DNA of 64,000 nt from an uncultured Kordiimonas sp. (GTDB lineage: Bacteria; Pseudomonadota; Alphaproteobacteria; Sphingomonadales; Kordiimonadaceae). This document shows positions 53,297-60,441 of the stretch, piece by piece. Both the position numbers and the translations under genes were made by a program. Positions within the stretch are counted from its first letter, which is position 1. Each line of letters starts with the position of its first letter. The stretch lies in NCBI GenBank assembly GCA_947492375.1, contig CANLMI010000001.1, positions 372,001-436,000 of the forward strand. The letters are read 5' to 3'. The notes beneath the pieces are model-generated. The model was given only the letters and a program-made list of their open reading frames with translations, ran no database searches and was not told the origin of the DNA.

Positions 53297-53547
53297 ATTT
53301 ATCTCTTAATTCGCTCTTAAATACGCCGGATTGTGTAGTCTTGAGGCGGGCGTATAGCATTTCGGTGTCGGAAATGTAAACAAATTCCCATGAATTTAGG
53401 GAATTTAAGAATAATCAAGCTGGATTTATATCAAATTGTAATTTTAAGCTTTTGTTTACATATTCGGGGGAAACTGAATTTATCGTTTAGCAATAGTGCT
53501 TATGATGCTTTGAGAACACAACTTTAGTCGGTGGTTAGGAGGATAAA

Positions 53548-54033
53548 ATGATCAGGCAAATTTTATTGGCAGCAATCACTTTTGGAGCTTTCAGCGCTTT
53601 AAACAGTGCTGATGTTTCGGCAAATAGCTTGTGTATTCGAGCGATTGAAGAAAAAGCAGATAAAGTTCGATTTGTTCAAACACATTTTATGGTGGCAGCA
53701 CTGCAGTGCAGATATGATAGTTCGAGCAAACTTCCCGAGCTTTATAATGATTTTGTTCGTGGCCATGATACCCATTTAAAGAATAGCGAAGCTCCGTTGC
53801 GTGAGTTTCTCAAGAGGCAAGGCGAGCAAACGCTTGATACTTATATGGTAACGATTGCTAATAAGGTTTCGTTGCAAAGCGTTAATGTAAATGAATTTTG
53901 TGGCCGTACGGAAGCCGCGGCTGAGCTTTCTAATTTTGCTTCTAGCCCAGTAGCTTTGCTGGATTTGATGCCTGTAAGGTATAGCCGTCCAGCATCGCGG
54001 TGTACTAGCGAGCCGGTTTCATTACGATATTAA
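53548..54033 (+). CDS. Hypothetical secreted protein
   Basis: A 161-residue protein with a signal peptide (MIRQILLAAITFGAFSALNS, cleavage near VSANS) and a mature region of about 135 residues, helical in outline, with four Cys (LCIRAIE, ALQCRYD, NEFCGR, SRCTSE) that could form two disulfides. The family is not recognised; proteins of this outline are annotated only as hypothetical in related bacteria. TAGGAGGAT precedes the ATG. It ends at a terminator shared with the OmpA-family gene. Confidence 0.7.
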   Translation: MIRQILLAAITFGAFSALNSADVSANSLCIRAIEEKADKVRFVQTHFMVAALQCRYDSSSKLPELYNDFVRGHDTHLKNSEAPLREFLKRQGEQTLDTYMVTIANKVSLQSVNVNEFCGRTEAAAELSNFASSPVALLDLMPVRYSRPASRCTSEPVSLRY

Positions 54034-54073
54034 ATAGGTTTAAGATACTAGGTTATAGATCTCAGGCGAGACA

Positions 54074-54100
54074 AAAAAGGAGGCATTATGCCTCCTTTTT
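54074..54100. terminator. Bidirectional hairpin terminator
   Basis: AAAAAGGAGGC (54074-54084) pairs perfectly with GCCTCCTTTTT (54090-54100) around ATTAT. It lies between the convergent secreted-protein and OmpA-family genes. Confidence 0.9.
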
Positions 54101-54131
54101 CCATATCTAATTCATGTGCTTTCTATGCAGT

Positions 54132-55247
54132 TTAGCGCGATAAAACGATTTCAACGCGTCTGTTTTGCGCTTCTTTTATATTATCGGCTGTTGAAACAAG
54201 CGGTGATGTTTCGCCTTTGCTTGAAACTAGAATAGCACGTCCTGGTACACCGTTAGCTACCAAAGCCGAGCGCACATTTTCTGCGCGTTGACGTGATAGG
54301 CGTGTGTTATAATCATTACTACCAGCACGGTCTGTATGACCAGTTGTACGAATTTGTACGACTTTGAATTTCTTGAATGCATCAGCAGCAGCATCAATGA
54401 TTGATTGTGCACTATTTGTGATATCAGCACTGTCAAAATCAAAGAAAACGATGAACGGCCCAGGTAGTGGAACGGGTTTTGGTTCAGGCTTTGGCTCTGG
54501 TTTTGGTTCAGGCTTTGGCGTTGGTGCTGCTACAGGTGCTGGCTCTGGCGCAGGAACTGGCTCGGGTACAGTTGCAGGCTCAATTCCTTTTGAACCACCG
54601 CCAAATAACCATGTTAAGCGAGCGAAAATTTCATGGTTTTGGAACCGGAAATCAGCAATGCCATCTGGTGTTTGGAAATCGGCTTGAAGAGTTCTAAAAT
54701 AACGGTAACCGATGCCTAATTCTACATTGTCATTGAGTTTGCGTGCAGCGTGGAACATGGCCTGACCTGCGAACTCAGTTTCGGTATCATCGACGATCGT
54801 ACCAAGTGTTGTTGCCAAACCTTCCACATCAAGGCGTGCAAAGCCAACGCCTGCACCAATGAATGCTTTCCAGCCTTCAAAAGTGGCGATGTTATAATGG
54901 ACATTACCCATGAAAGCATCAGATTGTTGTTCGCCACTAGCGTCTCTAAGGCCATTTATGCCAAAAGGGCCGCCGTTAACAAAGTCTACCTGATCGTAGC
55001 TGTTTCTACGAAAGGCATATTCCAGCTCATAGCGCCATTTGCCAATTTGATTTCCTATGAATGCGCCTGTCATAATACCAGGGTCATTATCGGCATTTGC
55101 AAATAAATCTCCGGTAGCATTAACACGTGCATCATCAGCAAATGTATATCCAAGCTGCAAACCTGCATAAACACCGTCATCATCGTCAGCGACGGCAACA
55201 AAATTTGCTGTTGTCATAAGAAGTGCAGATAGCAATACTTTACGCAT
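54132..55247 (-). CDS. OmpA-family outer membrane protein
   Basis: A 371-residue protein: signal peptide (MRKVLLSALLMTTANFVAVA), an N-terminal 8-stranded beta-barrel of about 200 residues (GVYAGLQLGYTF, NVELGIGYRYF, IFARLTWLFGGG), a Pro/Glu/Ala/Lys linker with repeated PEPK units (about 223-262), and an OmpA C-terminal domain (about 265-371) that binds peptidoglycan, shown by FDFDSADI, TTGHTDRAGSNDYNTRLSRQRAENVRSAL and NRRVEIVL. It ties the outer membrane to the wall. GGAGG lies 7 bases before ATG 55247; the extension to 55259 is not needed. Confidence 0.93.
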   Translation of the reverse strand: MRKVLLSALLMTTANFVAVADDDDGVYAGLQLGYTFADDARVNATGDLFANADNDPGIMTGAFIGNQIGKWRYELEYAFRRNSYDQVDFVNGGPFGINGLRDASGEQQSDAFMGNVHYNIATFEGWKAFIGAGVGFARLDVEGLATTLGTIVDDTETEFAGQAMFHAARKLNDNVELGIGYRYFRTLQADFQTPDGIADFRFQNHEIFARLTWLFGGGSKGIEPATVPEPVPAPEPAPVAAPTPKPEPKPEPKPEPKPVPLPGPFIVFFDFDSADITNSAQSIIDAAADAFKKFKVVQIRTTGHTDRAGSNDYNTRLSRQRAENVRSALVANGVPGRAILVSSKGETSPLVSTADNIKEAQNRRVEIVLSR

Positions 55248-55374
55248 GATTTCCTCCAATTATATTTATCTTATTTATATTTATTAAGAACTTATTAATG
55301 AAGGTGATACTAGCGAATTGTGGTCAAAACAAGCGTATTTAATGGCTTTTTCTCTCATCAATATAAAAATGAAA

Positions 55375-55409
55375 CATAAAAGGCACACTTTAATCAGGTC
55401 AAAGTGCGC
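55375..55409 (-). terminator. Terminator downstream of the glutamate-synthase-like gene
   Basis: A 9-bp stem with one G-U pair (GCACACTTT at 55383-55391, AAAGTGCGC at 55401-55409) is followed on the minus strand by CTTTTATGTTT. Confidence 0.7.
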
Positions 55410-55441
55410 TATGAGATTTATACTTTAAACTAAACGTTAGG

Positions 55442-56965
55442 TTAGTTTTTCGCTAGCTGTTCGCCAACTTTTACATCCGGGTACATATGAGACATTGCAT
55501 TCGGCCTGCCATTTTCTTGTACTATAATTGCATGCGAGCGATTGAGTTCCCGAGGTTCTTTTACGCCGCATGAATGGGCAATTACACCCACTTCATATAC
55601 AACGTGCTCGATATAATTTGCAACTCTCTCAGCTTTGTCTGACGGTACTAGCCCGCGCTGAAGTTTTGGGTCGTGGGTTGTGATGCCAGTAGGGCATGTG
55701 TTTTTATTACACTGCAAGGCTTGAATACAGCCAAGTGAGAACATGAACCCACGAGCCGATACAACAAAATCGGCCCCCATGCACAGTGCCCATGCAACAT
55801 CTGCTGGTGTGATTAATTTGCCAGATGCGATAACCTTGACGCGGTCTTTTAGGGCGTAGGCGTTTAGCTTATCAACCACCACTGGAAGGCTTTCCCAAAT
55901 CGGGAGGCCCATATAATCCATTAAGCTCATGGGGGCAGCACCTGTGCCGCCATCACCTGAGTCAATAGTTATAAAGTCTGGGGCGCTCTCAATTCCACGT
56001 TCATGGATTTTTTCTAGCATTTGTTCTAACCATTCGAAGCTACCCATCACTGTTTTCATGCCAACAGGTTTTCCCGTAACTGAGCGAACATGGCTTATTG
56101 TATCAAGGAGGCTATCGAGGTCATTGATTTCTGGGTGGCGATTGGGGCTAATCGAATCTTCACCTACCTTAATGCCGCGAATTTCAGCGATTTCTTCACT
56201 AACTTTCTCACCCGGTAAAATACCACCTTTGCCGGGTTTGGCGCCTTGTGCGAGCTTAAGCTCAAACATGCGGATATTATCTCTGGCGGCCAATTCTTTC
56301 AGTTTTATGTCTGATAGATTGCCGTTTTCATCGCGGACACCGTATTTTGCCGTACCTATTTGAAAGACAATATCGCCGCCACCGGAAAGGTGATAGCTCG
56401 ATAGTCCACCTTCGCCAGTATTCATCCAAGCACCCGCTTTTGCGGACCCTTTAGAAAGGGCCTCAACAGCAACTTTGGAAAGAGCGCCATAAGACATGCC
56501 AGACACGTTAAAAAGGGCCGATGTTCTGTAAGGCGTTTCACAGTAAGGGCCTACTTCGATTTCCCGGGTTTTTACAGCATCTTTGCGCATAGTAGGGAAA
56601 GCGCAGTTTGCAAACATAATAGTGCCGGTATCATGAAGGTTTCTCGTTGATCCAAATGCTAAAGTCGTATCATCGCGTTTTGCCGCTCTATAGACATAAG
56701 ATCGTTGTTCACGATTGAAAGGCATTTCCTCGCGGTCCATCGCGAAAAAATATTGACGGAAGAAAACTCCGATATGTTCCATCCAATAGCGCCCGCGCCC
56801 AATGACGGGGAAATTACGCCGGACTGCGTGCTTTGTTTGAGTACGGTCGACAACATATAGGATGATAGTGCCTAAAACCAGAAGTCCAATTACAAATACA
56901 AACAGCAATACGAAGAACGTGAGCGCTTCGATGACAAAAGTTGGAATTCCCATTTGCTCTAACAT
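55442..56965 (-). CDS. FMN-binding glutamate-synthase-like protein, membrane-anchored
   Basis: A 507-residue protein with one N-terminal membrane helix (about 13-40, FFVLLFVFVIGLLVLGTIIL) and a cytoplasmic TIM barrel of the glutamate synthase central/FMN type. Motifs: NVSGMSYGALSKVAVEALSKG, GEGGLSSYHLSGGGDIVFQIG, AQGAKPGKGGILPGEKV, ITIDSGDGGTGAAP (FMN phosphate) and a CIQALQCNKNTCPTGI cluster of Cys like that holding the 3Fe-4S centre. It lacks the amidotransferase domain, so it is not a full GltB; the acceptor substrate is unknown. It is monocistronic and divergent from the small gene at 57405. Confidence 0.88.
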   Translation of the reverse strand: MLEQMGIPTFVIEALTFFVLLFVFVIGLLVLGTIILYVVDRTQTKHAVRRNFPVIGRGRYWMEHIGVFFRQYFFAMDREEMPFNREQRSYVYRAAKRDDTTLAFGSTRNLHDTGTIMFANCAFPTMRKDAVKTREIEVGPYCETPYRTSALFNVSGMSYGALSKVAVEALSKGSAKAGAWMNTGEGGLSSYHLSGGGDIVFQIGTAKYGVRDENGNLSDIKLKELAARDNIRMFELKLAQGAKPGKGGILPGEKVSEEIAEIRGIKVGEDSISPNRHPEINDLDSLLDTISHVRSVTGKPVGMKTVMGSFEWLEQMLEKIHERGIESAPDFITIDSGDGGTGAAPMSLMDYMGLPIWESLPVVVDKLNAYALKDRVKVIASGKLITPADVAWALCMGADFVVSARGFMFSLGCIQALQCNKNTCPTGITTHDPKLQRGLVPSDKAERVANYIEHVVYEVGVIAHSCGVKEPRELNRSHAIIVQENGRPNAMSHMYPDVKVGEQLAKN

Positions 56966-57404
56966 TAGTACCTCATGATTTTGCTAAATAAAAGCCTGCG
57001 AAGTTGTCCATCATTAATGCGCTGAACGAGATATGTAAACCTTATGATATGTAATCGACTTGATAATCTCGTTACAAAATGCGCCGTACTATTATGTATG
57101 ATCAAATGAACTGGTTTAACTATACATCTTTGCCTTTTAATTGTTGCCTTGTCCTTTAAATCAGATTGTCCCTGAATTACGGGACATGAAACCTGACCAT
57201 TTAGTCAGTATATACGCCTTGTGTTAGCTCTGTATTGTTAACAACATAGCTTCTGGTTGGCTGATAAAGCGCCCATACTGGCTACAATTATACTTTAGTT
57301 CCTAGTTAATTTTCATAGACCGCAAGTGTTTTAGTCTTGCGTTAAATTGTTTTGCCGCCGTGTCGTGTTTACAGCGTTACAGGGTGATCTATTGGATTAT
57401 TGTT
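56966..57404. promoter_or_regulatory. Divergent promoter region with a lux-box-like dyad
   Basis: This 439-bp gap holds no convincing gene. At 57167-57186 lies a 20-bp imperfect palindrome with arms TGTCCC and GGGACA around a central AATT. This is the size and symmetry of LuxR-family operators. It lies 202 bp before the glutamate-synthase-like gene and 219 bp before the small plus-strand gene. Confidence 0.45.
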
Positions 57405-57785
57405 ATGGTATGCGCAGATTATAATCACTTCAATGTTTGGCATAATGGCCAGCATATCGCTATTCAAATAGACCGTGATGCTGCTTGGAGCCATGAGAAA
57501 TTATGCGATATACTTTCTGTGTCGTCTCGTCAGTCGGTAAGGTTTATCTTAATTGACAAGCGAAATCATATTACCAAGTGCCGCAATGAAAAGTTCGGCG
57601 TTAATATTGGTGAGAAATTAGGTAAGTATCTTGTTGAGAAGAATGCTCGCCTTGCTGTTGTTTTACACAAAGATGATCACATGGAAAAAATAGCTTTCTA
57701 TGGAGCATCCAAAAATGGTGGCAGGGTTTTATCAACCGATAATTACGACGAGGCAGTTTTTTGGCTAAGGGGTGAGTTTGTTTGA
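57405..57785 (+). CDS. Small alpha/beta hypothetical protein, STAS/SpoIIAA-like
   Basis: A 126-residue protein with alternating strands and helices (HIAIQIDRDAAWS, VRFILIDKRNHI, RLAVVLHKDD) ending in GGRVLSTDNYDEAVFWLRGEF. This ending resembles the last helix of SpoIIAA/STAS-like domains (RVF.....EA..WL). Small proteins of this outline are sometimes found beside LuxR regulators, and the LuxR gene here is convergent, 2 bp away. The function is unknown. The frame opens at GTG 57360, but ATG 57405 gives a domain-sized protein; no clear Shine-Dalgarno distinguishes them. Confidence 0.55.
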   Translation: MVCADYNHFNVWHNGQHIAIQIDRDAAWSHEKLCDILSVSSRQSVRFILIDKRNHITKCRNEKFGVNIGEKLGKYLVEKNARLAVVLHKDDHMEKIAFYGASKNGGRVLSTDNYDEAVFWLRGEFV

Positions 57786-57787
57786 AT

Positions 57788-58576
57788 TTATGATACTAAG
57801 CCGATCGACATGCCTCTTAGTGCGGCTGTTATTCTGCTTGAGACGCCAAGTTTTGAGAAAATACGCTTGAGATAAGTATCAACGGTATAGCTGGAAACGC
57901 CAATAATTTCAGCGATAACCGAGTTGCTTTTTCCTTTCACAACCCAATTTAAGATTTCTTGCTCTCGATCTGATAACTTGATGTCTTCTTTGTGTTTATT
58001 GTTTAAAAGCCTGCAATAATGATGATGACCCAGTTGGGCCATGCTTTGAAAATATGCCAATGTTAAGGGTGATATTCTAACTTGATATGCGTCAAATCCA
58101 AGGCCGACTGTTGCATTGCGTCCGTTCGGGCCAAAGACGGGAATGGATAGCCCTTCTTTTATCCCGTAGTCTAACCCCATAAGCATGAATTTTTTTCCAT
58201 CTGCCCCGATCTCGGGCGCGTTGATGATATCAGACCACCAGCATGGTTCTGCCCGTTTAACAACATATTTAGGAATCGGGTCAATATTATAAAGCCGTTC
58301 TGAATAGTATTTTTCTGCCCAGCCCTTGGGGTATCCTTTTTCAAAGGCCGTATACATTGGTGCGTAATCGCTGGCACCGGGAGGAGGGAGGTGACAATAT
58401 GTTGCCATTGAAACCCCGTTACCATTTGCATATTTCCAGCAAATATCGCTAAGCGCGTCAAAAGTTTCCGCCGTTTTTATTTGGTTTAAAAATATTTCGG
58501 CAAATCGGTCAGCATGCTTGTGTAATGTTATAGATAACATAATGAAACCATAACACGAATTAAGGTGCTTTTCCAT
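57788..58576 (-). CDS. LuxR-family regulator with autoinducer-binding domain (solo)
   Basis: A 262-residue quorum-sensing-type regulator. The N-terminal autoinducer-binding domain keeps the usual ligand-site residues: Trp and Tyr in GWAEKYYSERLYNIDPI, the Asp of DP, Trp in EPCWWSDI, and Gly in IKEGLSIPVFGPNG. The C-terminal GerE helix-turn-helix is LSDREQEILNWVVKGKSNSVIAEIIGVSSYTVDTYLKRIFSKLG. No luxI homologue is in the window, so it behaves as a solo here. An alternative start is ATG 58540. A strong palindrome lies 10-40 bases upstream of the gene. Confidence 0.9.
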   Translation of the reverse strand: MEKHLNSCYGFIMLSITLHKHADRFAEIFLNQIKTAETFDALSDICWKYANGNGVSMATYCHLPPPGASDYAPMYTAFEKGYPKGWAEKYYSERLYNIDPIPKYVVKRAEPCWWSDIINAPEIGADGKKFMLMGLDYGIKEGLSIPVFGPNGRNATVGLGFDAYQVRISPLTLAYFQSMAQLGHHHYCRLLNNKHKEDIKLSDREQEILNWVVKGKSNSVIAEIIGVSSYTVDTYLKRIFSKLGVSSRITAALRGMSIGLVS

Positions 58577-58585
58577 GCATGAATA

Positions 58586-58617
58586 GCGCGAATACTATGG
58601 GGTATAGTATTCTGCGC
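58586..58617. promoter_or_regulatory. Palindrome directly upstream of the luxR gene
   Basis: GAATACTAT (58590-58598) and ATAGTATTC (58604-58612) are perfect 9-bp arms around GGGGT, extended by GCGC on both sides (58586-58589 and 58614-58617, one extra T). Its position just before the luxR start suggests an autoregulatory operator. Confidence 0.6.
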
Positions 58618-58726
58618 CTGAGTGAGCGAGGTATATATTGATATTAATGTAGTAATTCAAATTCTTAGAACAATCGTATCGGTGAACTATATAGAGGGCG
58701 AGTTCAAAAAAGTACAAAAAACGAGC

Positions 58727-58762
58727 ACAAAAAAAAGAGCTAACCATTTCGGCTAACTCTTT
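58727..58762 (-). terminator. Terminator after tRNA-Asn
   Basis: On the minus strand a stem of about 12 bp (58734-58745 with 58751-58762, two G-U pairs) and a 5-base loop run into eight T. It ends the tRNA-Asn transcript. Confidence 0.88.
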
Positions 58763-58770
58763 GATTTAAT

Positions 58771-58846
58771 TGGCTCCCCAGGCCGGACTCGAACCAGCGA
58801 CCCAATGATTAACAGTCATTTGCTCTACCAACTGAGCTACTGGGGA
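58771..58846 (-). tRNA. tRNA-Asn (anticodon GUU)
   Basis: A 76-base cloverleaf on the minus strand: acceptor stem TCCCCAG/CTGGGGA, D-loop AGTTGGTAGA, anticodon loop CTGTTAA (GTT), T-loop TTCGAGT, discriminator G and an encoded CCA. Confidence 0.96.
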
Positions 58847-59065
58847 TCAGTATGACGCGCTTTCGAGTAACCCCGTCTGCGCTTGGGTGGGCTCTTTATA
58901 CTCAAAAATTTTTCCCTGCCAAGCCCTATTTTTAATTTTTATGATGTTTTTTAAAAAAATCGCAGAAATGCGATAGTTTGAAATAATCAATATGCAATAT
59001 ATTCTATGGTGAATGTGTTAGTTTACTGTGCAAACTTGGTAGTAATTTCATATTTGGGGGTGATT

Positions 59066-59611
59066 ATGGAAAATACAAAAGACCTTCTCAATAAAATCAG
59101 TGATGGTAAGCGCATAAAGTATGTTTTTTTCTGGTCGCACAAAGAGCAATCCGATCACGTTACAAAGTCGTGTTTAAGTCAATGGTATGCGCGGGGAGGG
59201 ACCGAAGATAAGTTAGAGTATCTTACAGCAGAACACTATATGATGGCCGAAAAGGCTCGGCTATTTGGTGATTTGCAAAAAATTGACCTGATACTTAAGG
59301 CTGACAATCCAGGTAAGGCAAAAGCACTGGGGCGGGAAGTACTGAATTTTGATCAGGAAATTTGGAACAGTAGAAAGTTTGATATAGCTGTTCGCGGGAA
59401 TTACTTGAAATTCTCTCAGAACTCTGACCTAAGAGAGTTCTTGTTGAATACAGGTGAGCGTATTCTTGTCGAGGCAAGCCCAATAGATCCTATATGGGGT
59501 ATCGGGTTATCAATAGATGACCCTGACCATGAAAAACCTCAGAAGTGGAAAGGACAGAATCTACTTGGGTTTGCATTAATGAAAGCCAGAGATTTACTTC
59601 GAAACAAATAA
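59066..59611 (+). CDS. NADAR-domain (YbiA-like) protein
   Basis: A 181-residue protein of the NADAR family. Diagnostic parts: FFWSHKEQSDHVTKSCLSQWY at the N-terminus, EYLTAEHYMMAEKARLFGD, then REVLNFDQEIWNSRKFDIAVRGNYLKFSQN and ASPIDPIWGIGLSIDDPD with WKGQNLLGFALMKARD. Known members hydrolyse N-glycosidic bonds in riboflavin intermediates (YbiA), and others remove ADP-ribose from guanine in DNA or RNA in phage-linked toxin systems. It ends 9 bp before a duplicated tRNA-Cys 3' end, so it sits beside an integration scar. ATG 59066 is chosen for GGGGGTG just upstream. Confidence 0.88.
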   Translation: MENTKDLLNKISDGKRIKYVFFWSHKEQSDHVTKSCLSQWYARGGTEDKLEYLTAEHYMMAEKARLFGDLQKIDLILKADNPGKAKALGREVLNFDQEIWNSRKFDIAVRGNYLKFSQNSDLREFLLNTGERILVEASPIDPIWGIGLSIDDPDHEKPQKWKGQNLLGFALMKARDLLRNK

Positions 59612-59884
59612 GTTTTGATGGAAATATAATGGAGGCGCGAATGAGAATCGAACTCGTGTACACGCTGGTGGGATAACATCGATCTCTGTATATCCCTTCA
59701 TTACCGCATGTTGTAAGACTTCGTATACACCCCAGAGCAGTGCATCTATTGTATTTGTTACGTAAAAGCTCTCACGCGCATATGTACGCCGGTCCGGAGT
59801 GTGCACACCTATGCGGAAACCGCGATACTTAACACCTCGATTGAATTTAGGTACAGCATATTCAACGGCTAAGAAATATGCCCT
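59594..59884 (-). pseudogene. Open-frame remnant between the att-like repeats
   Basis: On the minus strand a frame is open from 59884 down into the repeat, reading AYFLAVEYAVP, KYRGFRIGVHTPDRRTYA, TIDALLWGVYEVLQHAVM and KGYTEIDVIPPA, a composition that looks like real protein. GAGG and ATG lie just upstream (ATG at 59888-59890), but the next codon is TGA, so a normal start is blocked. It is probably the tail of a gene carried by the lost integrative element. The family is not recognised, and a chance open frame cannot be excluded. Confidence 0.35.
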
Positions 59885-60139
59885 TCACATAATAACCTCA
59901 TCCAAAAAAGGAATTGGAGTATATCATAAGAACAAAAAAAGAACAAATTGTATTGATGTAATCAAGAAAATCTAATGAGCTAAACAGAGTAATTGGCGAT
60001 TTAATTAGAAAATACGCTTAAGAACAAACATAGAATGTTGAAAGTGGTGTTGAAAAAATGTTGAAAGTAAACTGGGGTAAGTGCGCTAAGTCATTGAAAT
60101 ATAATGGAGGCGCGAACGAGAATCGAACTCGTGTACACG
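59621..60139 (-). repeat. 44-bp att-like direct repeat of the tRNA-Cys 3' end (59621-59664 and 60096-60139)
   Basis: The 3' 35 bases of tRNA-Cys plus 9 bases beyond it (60096-60139) recur at 59621-59664 with 43 of 44 identities. The second copy lacks the rest of the tRNA. A duplicated tRNA 3' end downstream of the intact gene is the signature of a tyrosine-integrase attachment pair. The 475 bp between the copies hold no integrase. Confidence 0.85.
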
Positions 60140-60178
60140 GATTTGCAATCCGCTGCGTCGCCACTCCGCCATCGCGCC
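60105..60178 (-). tRNA. tRNA-Cys (anticodon GCA)
   Basis: A 74-base cloverleaf on the minus strand: acceptor GGCGCGA/TCGCGCC-type pairing, anticodon loop TTGCAAA (GCA), T-loop TTCGATT and an encoded CCA. Its 3' end is the integration target duplicated at 59621-59664. Confidence 0.95.
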
Positions 60179-60441
60179 TCATTGTGGCTGTCAATTGATA
60201 CTGACTGATCGTGCTTATAAGCAGCTTTTTCTTTTTCGTAAAGCCTCTTTCTATCTGTTTTTTATTTTCAGTGGTTTTGGCTTTCGGATGGGGCGCCATG
60301 CCTGATTATAACGTTTAATACTTTGATGCATTAACAGATATTTGTCCTTTTCCTTGATACGGTACCTGCCGATAGCTGATTTCTCGCATATTTGCATAAT
60401 TTAATGCTTTTCATTATGATGGCTGCGGAAGGGGAAATCAT

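Noticed and set aside
54478-54560. Short tandem repeats as a CRISPR-like array
   Set aside because: They encode the Pro-Glu-Pro-Lys linker of the OmpA-family protein in frame, with no spacers and no cas genes.
54467-54697. Plus-strand low-complexity Leu/Gln/Ala ORF
   Set aside because: It is antisense to the PEPK-repeat linker of the OmpA-family gene and results from the repeat codons.
57788-58576. Search for a luxI partner around the LuxR gene
   Set aside because: None of the genes within the window has the LuxI synthase motifs, so the regulator is called a solo.
59628-59664. Possible extra tRNA gene on the minus strand
   Set aside because: Only the 3' 35-base part of tRNA-Cys is present; the D-arm and anticodon arm are missing. 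It is an attachment-site copy.
59621-60139. A resident prophage or genomic island
   Set aside because: The att-like copies are only 475 bp apart, with no integrase, excisionase or phage gene between them. Only a scar can be claimed.
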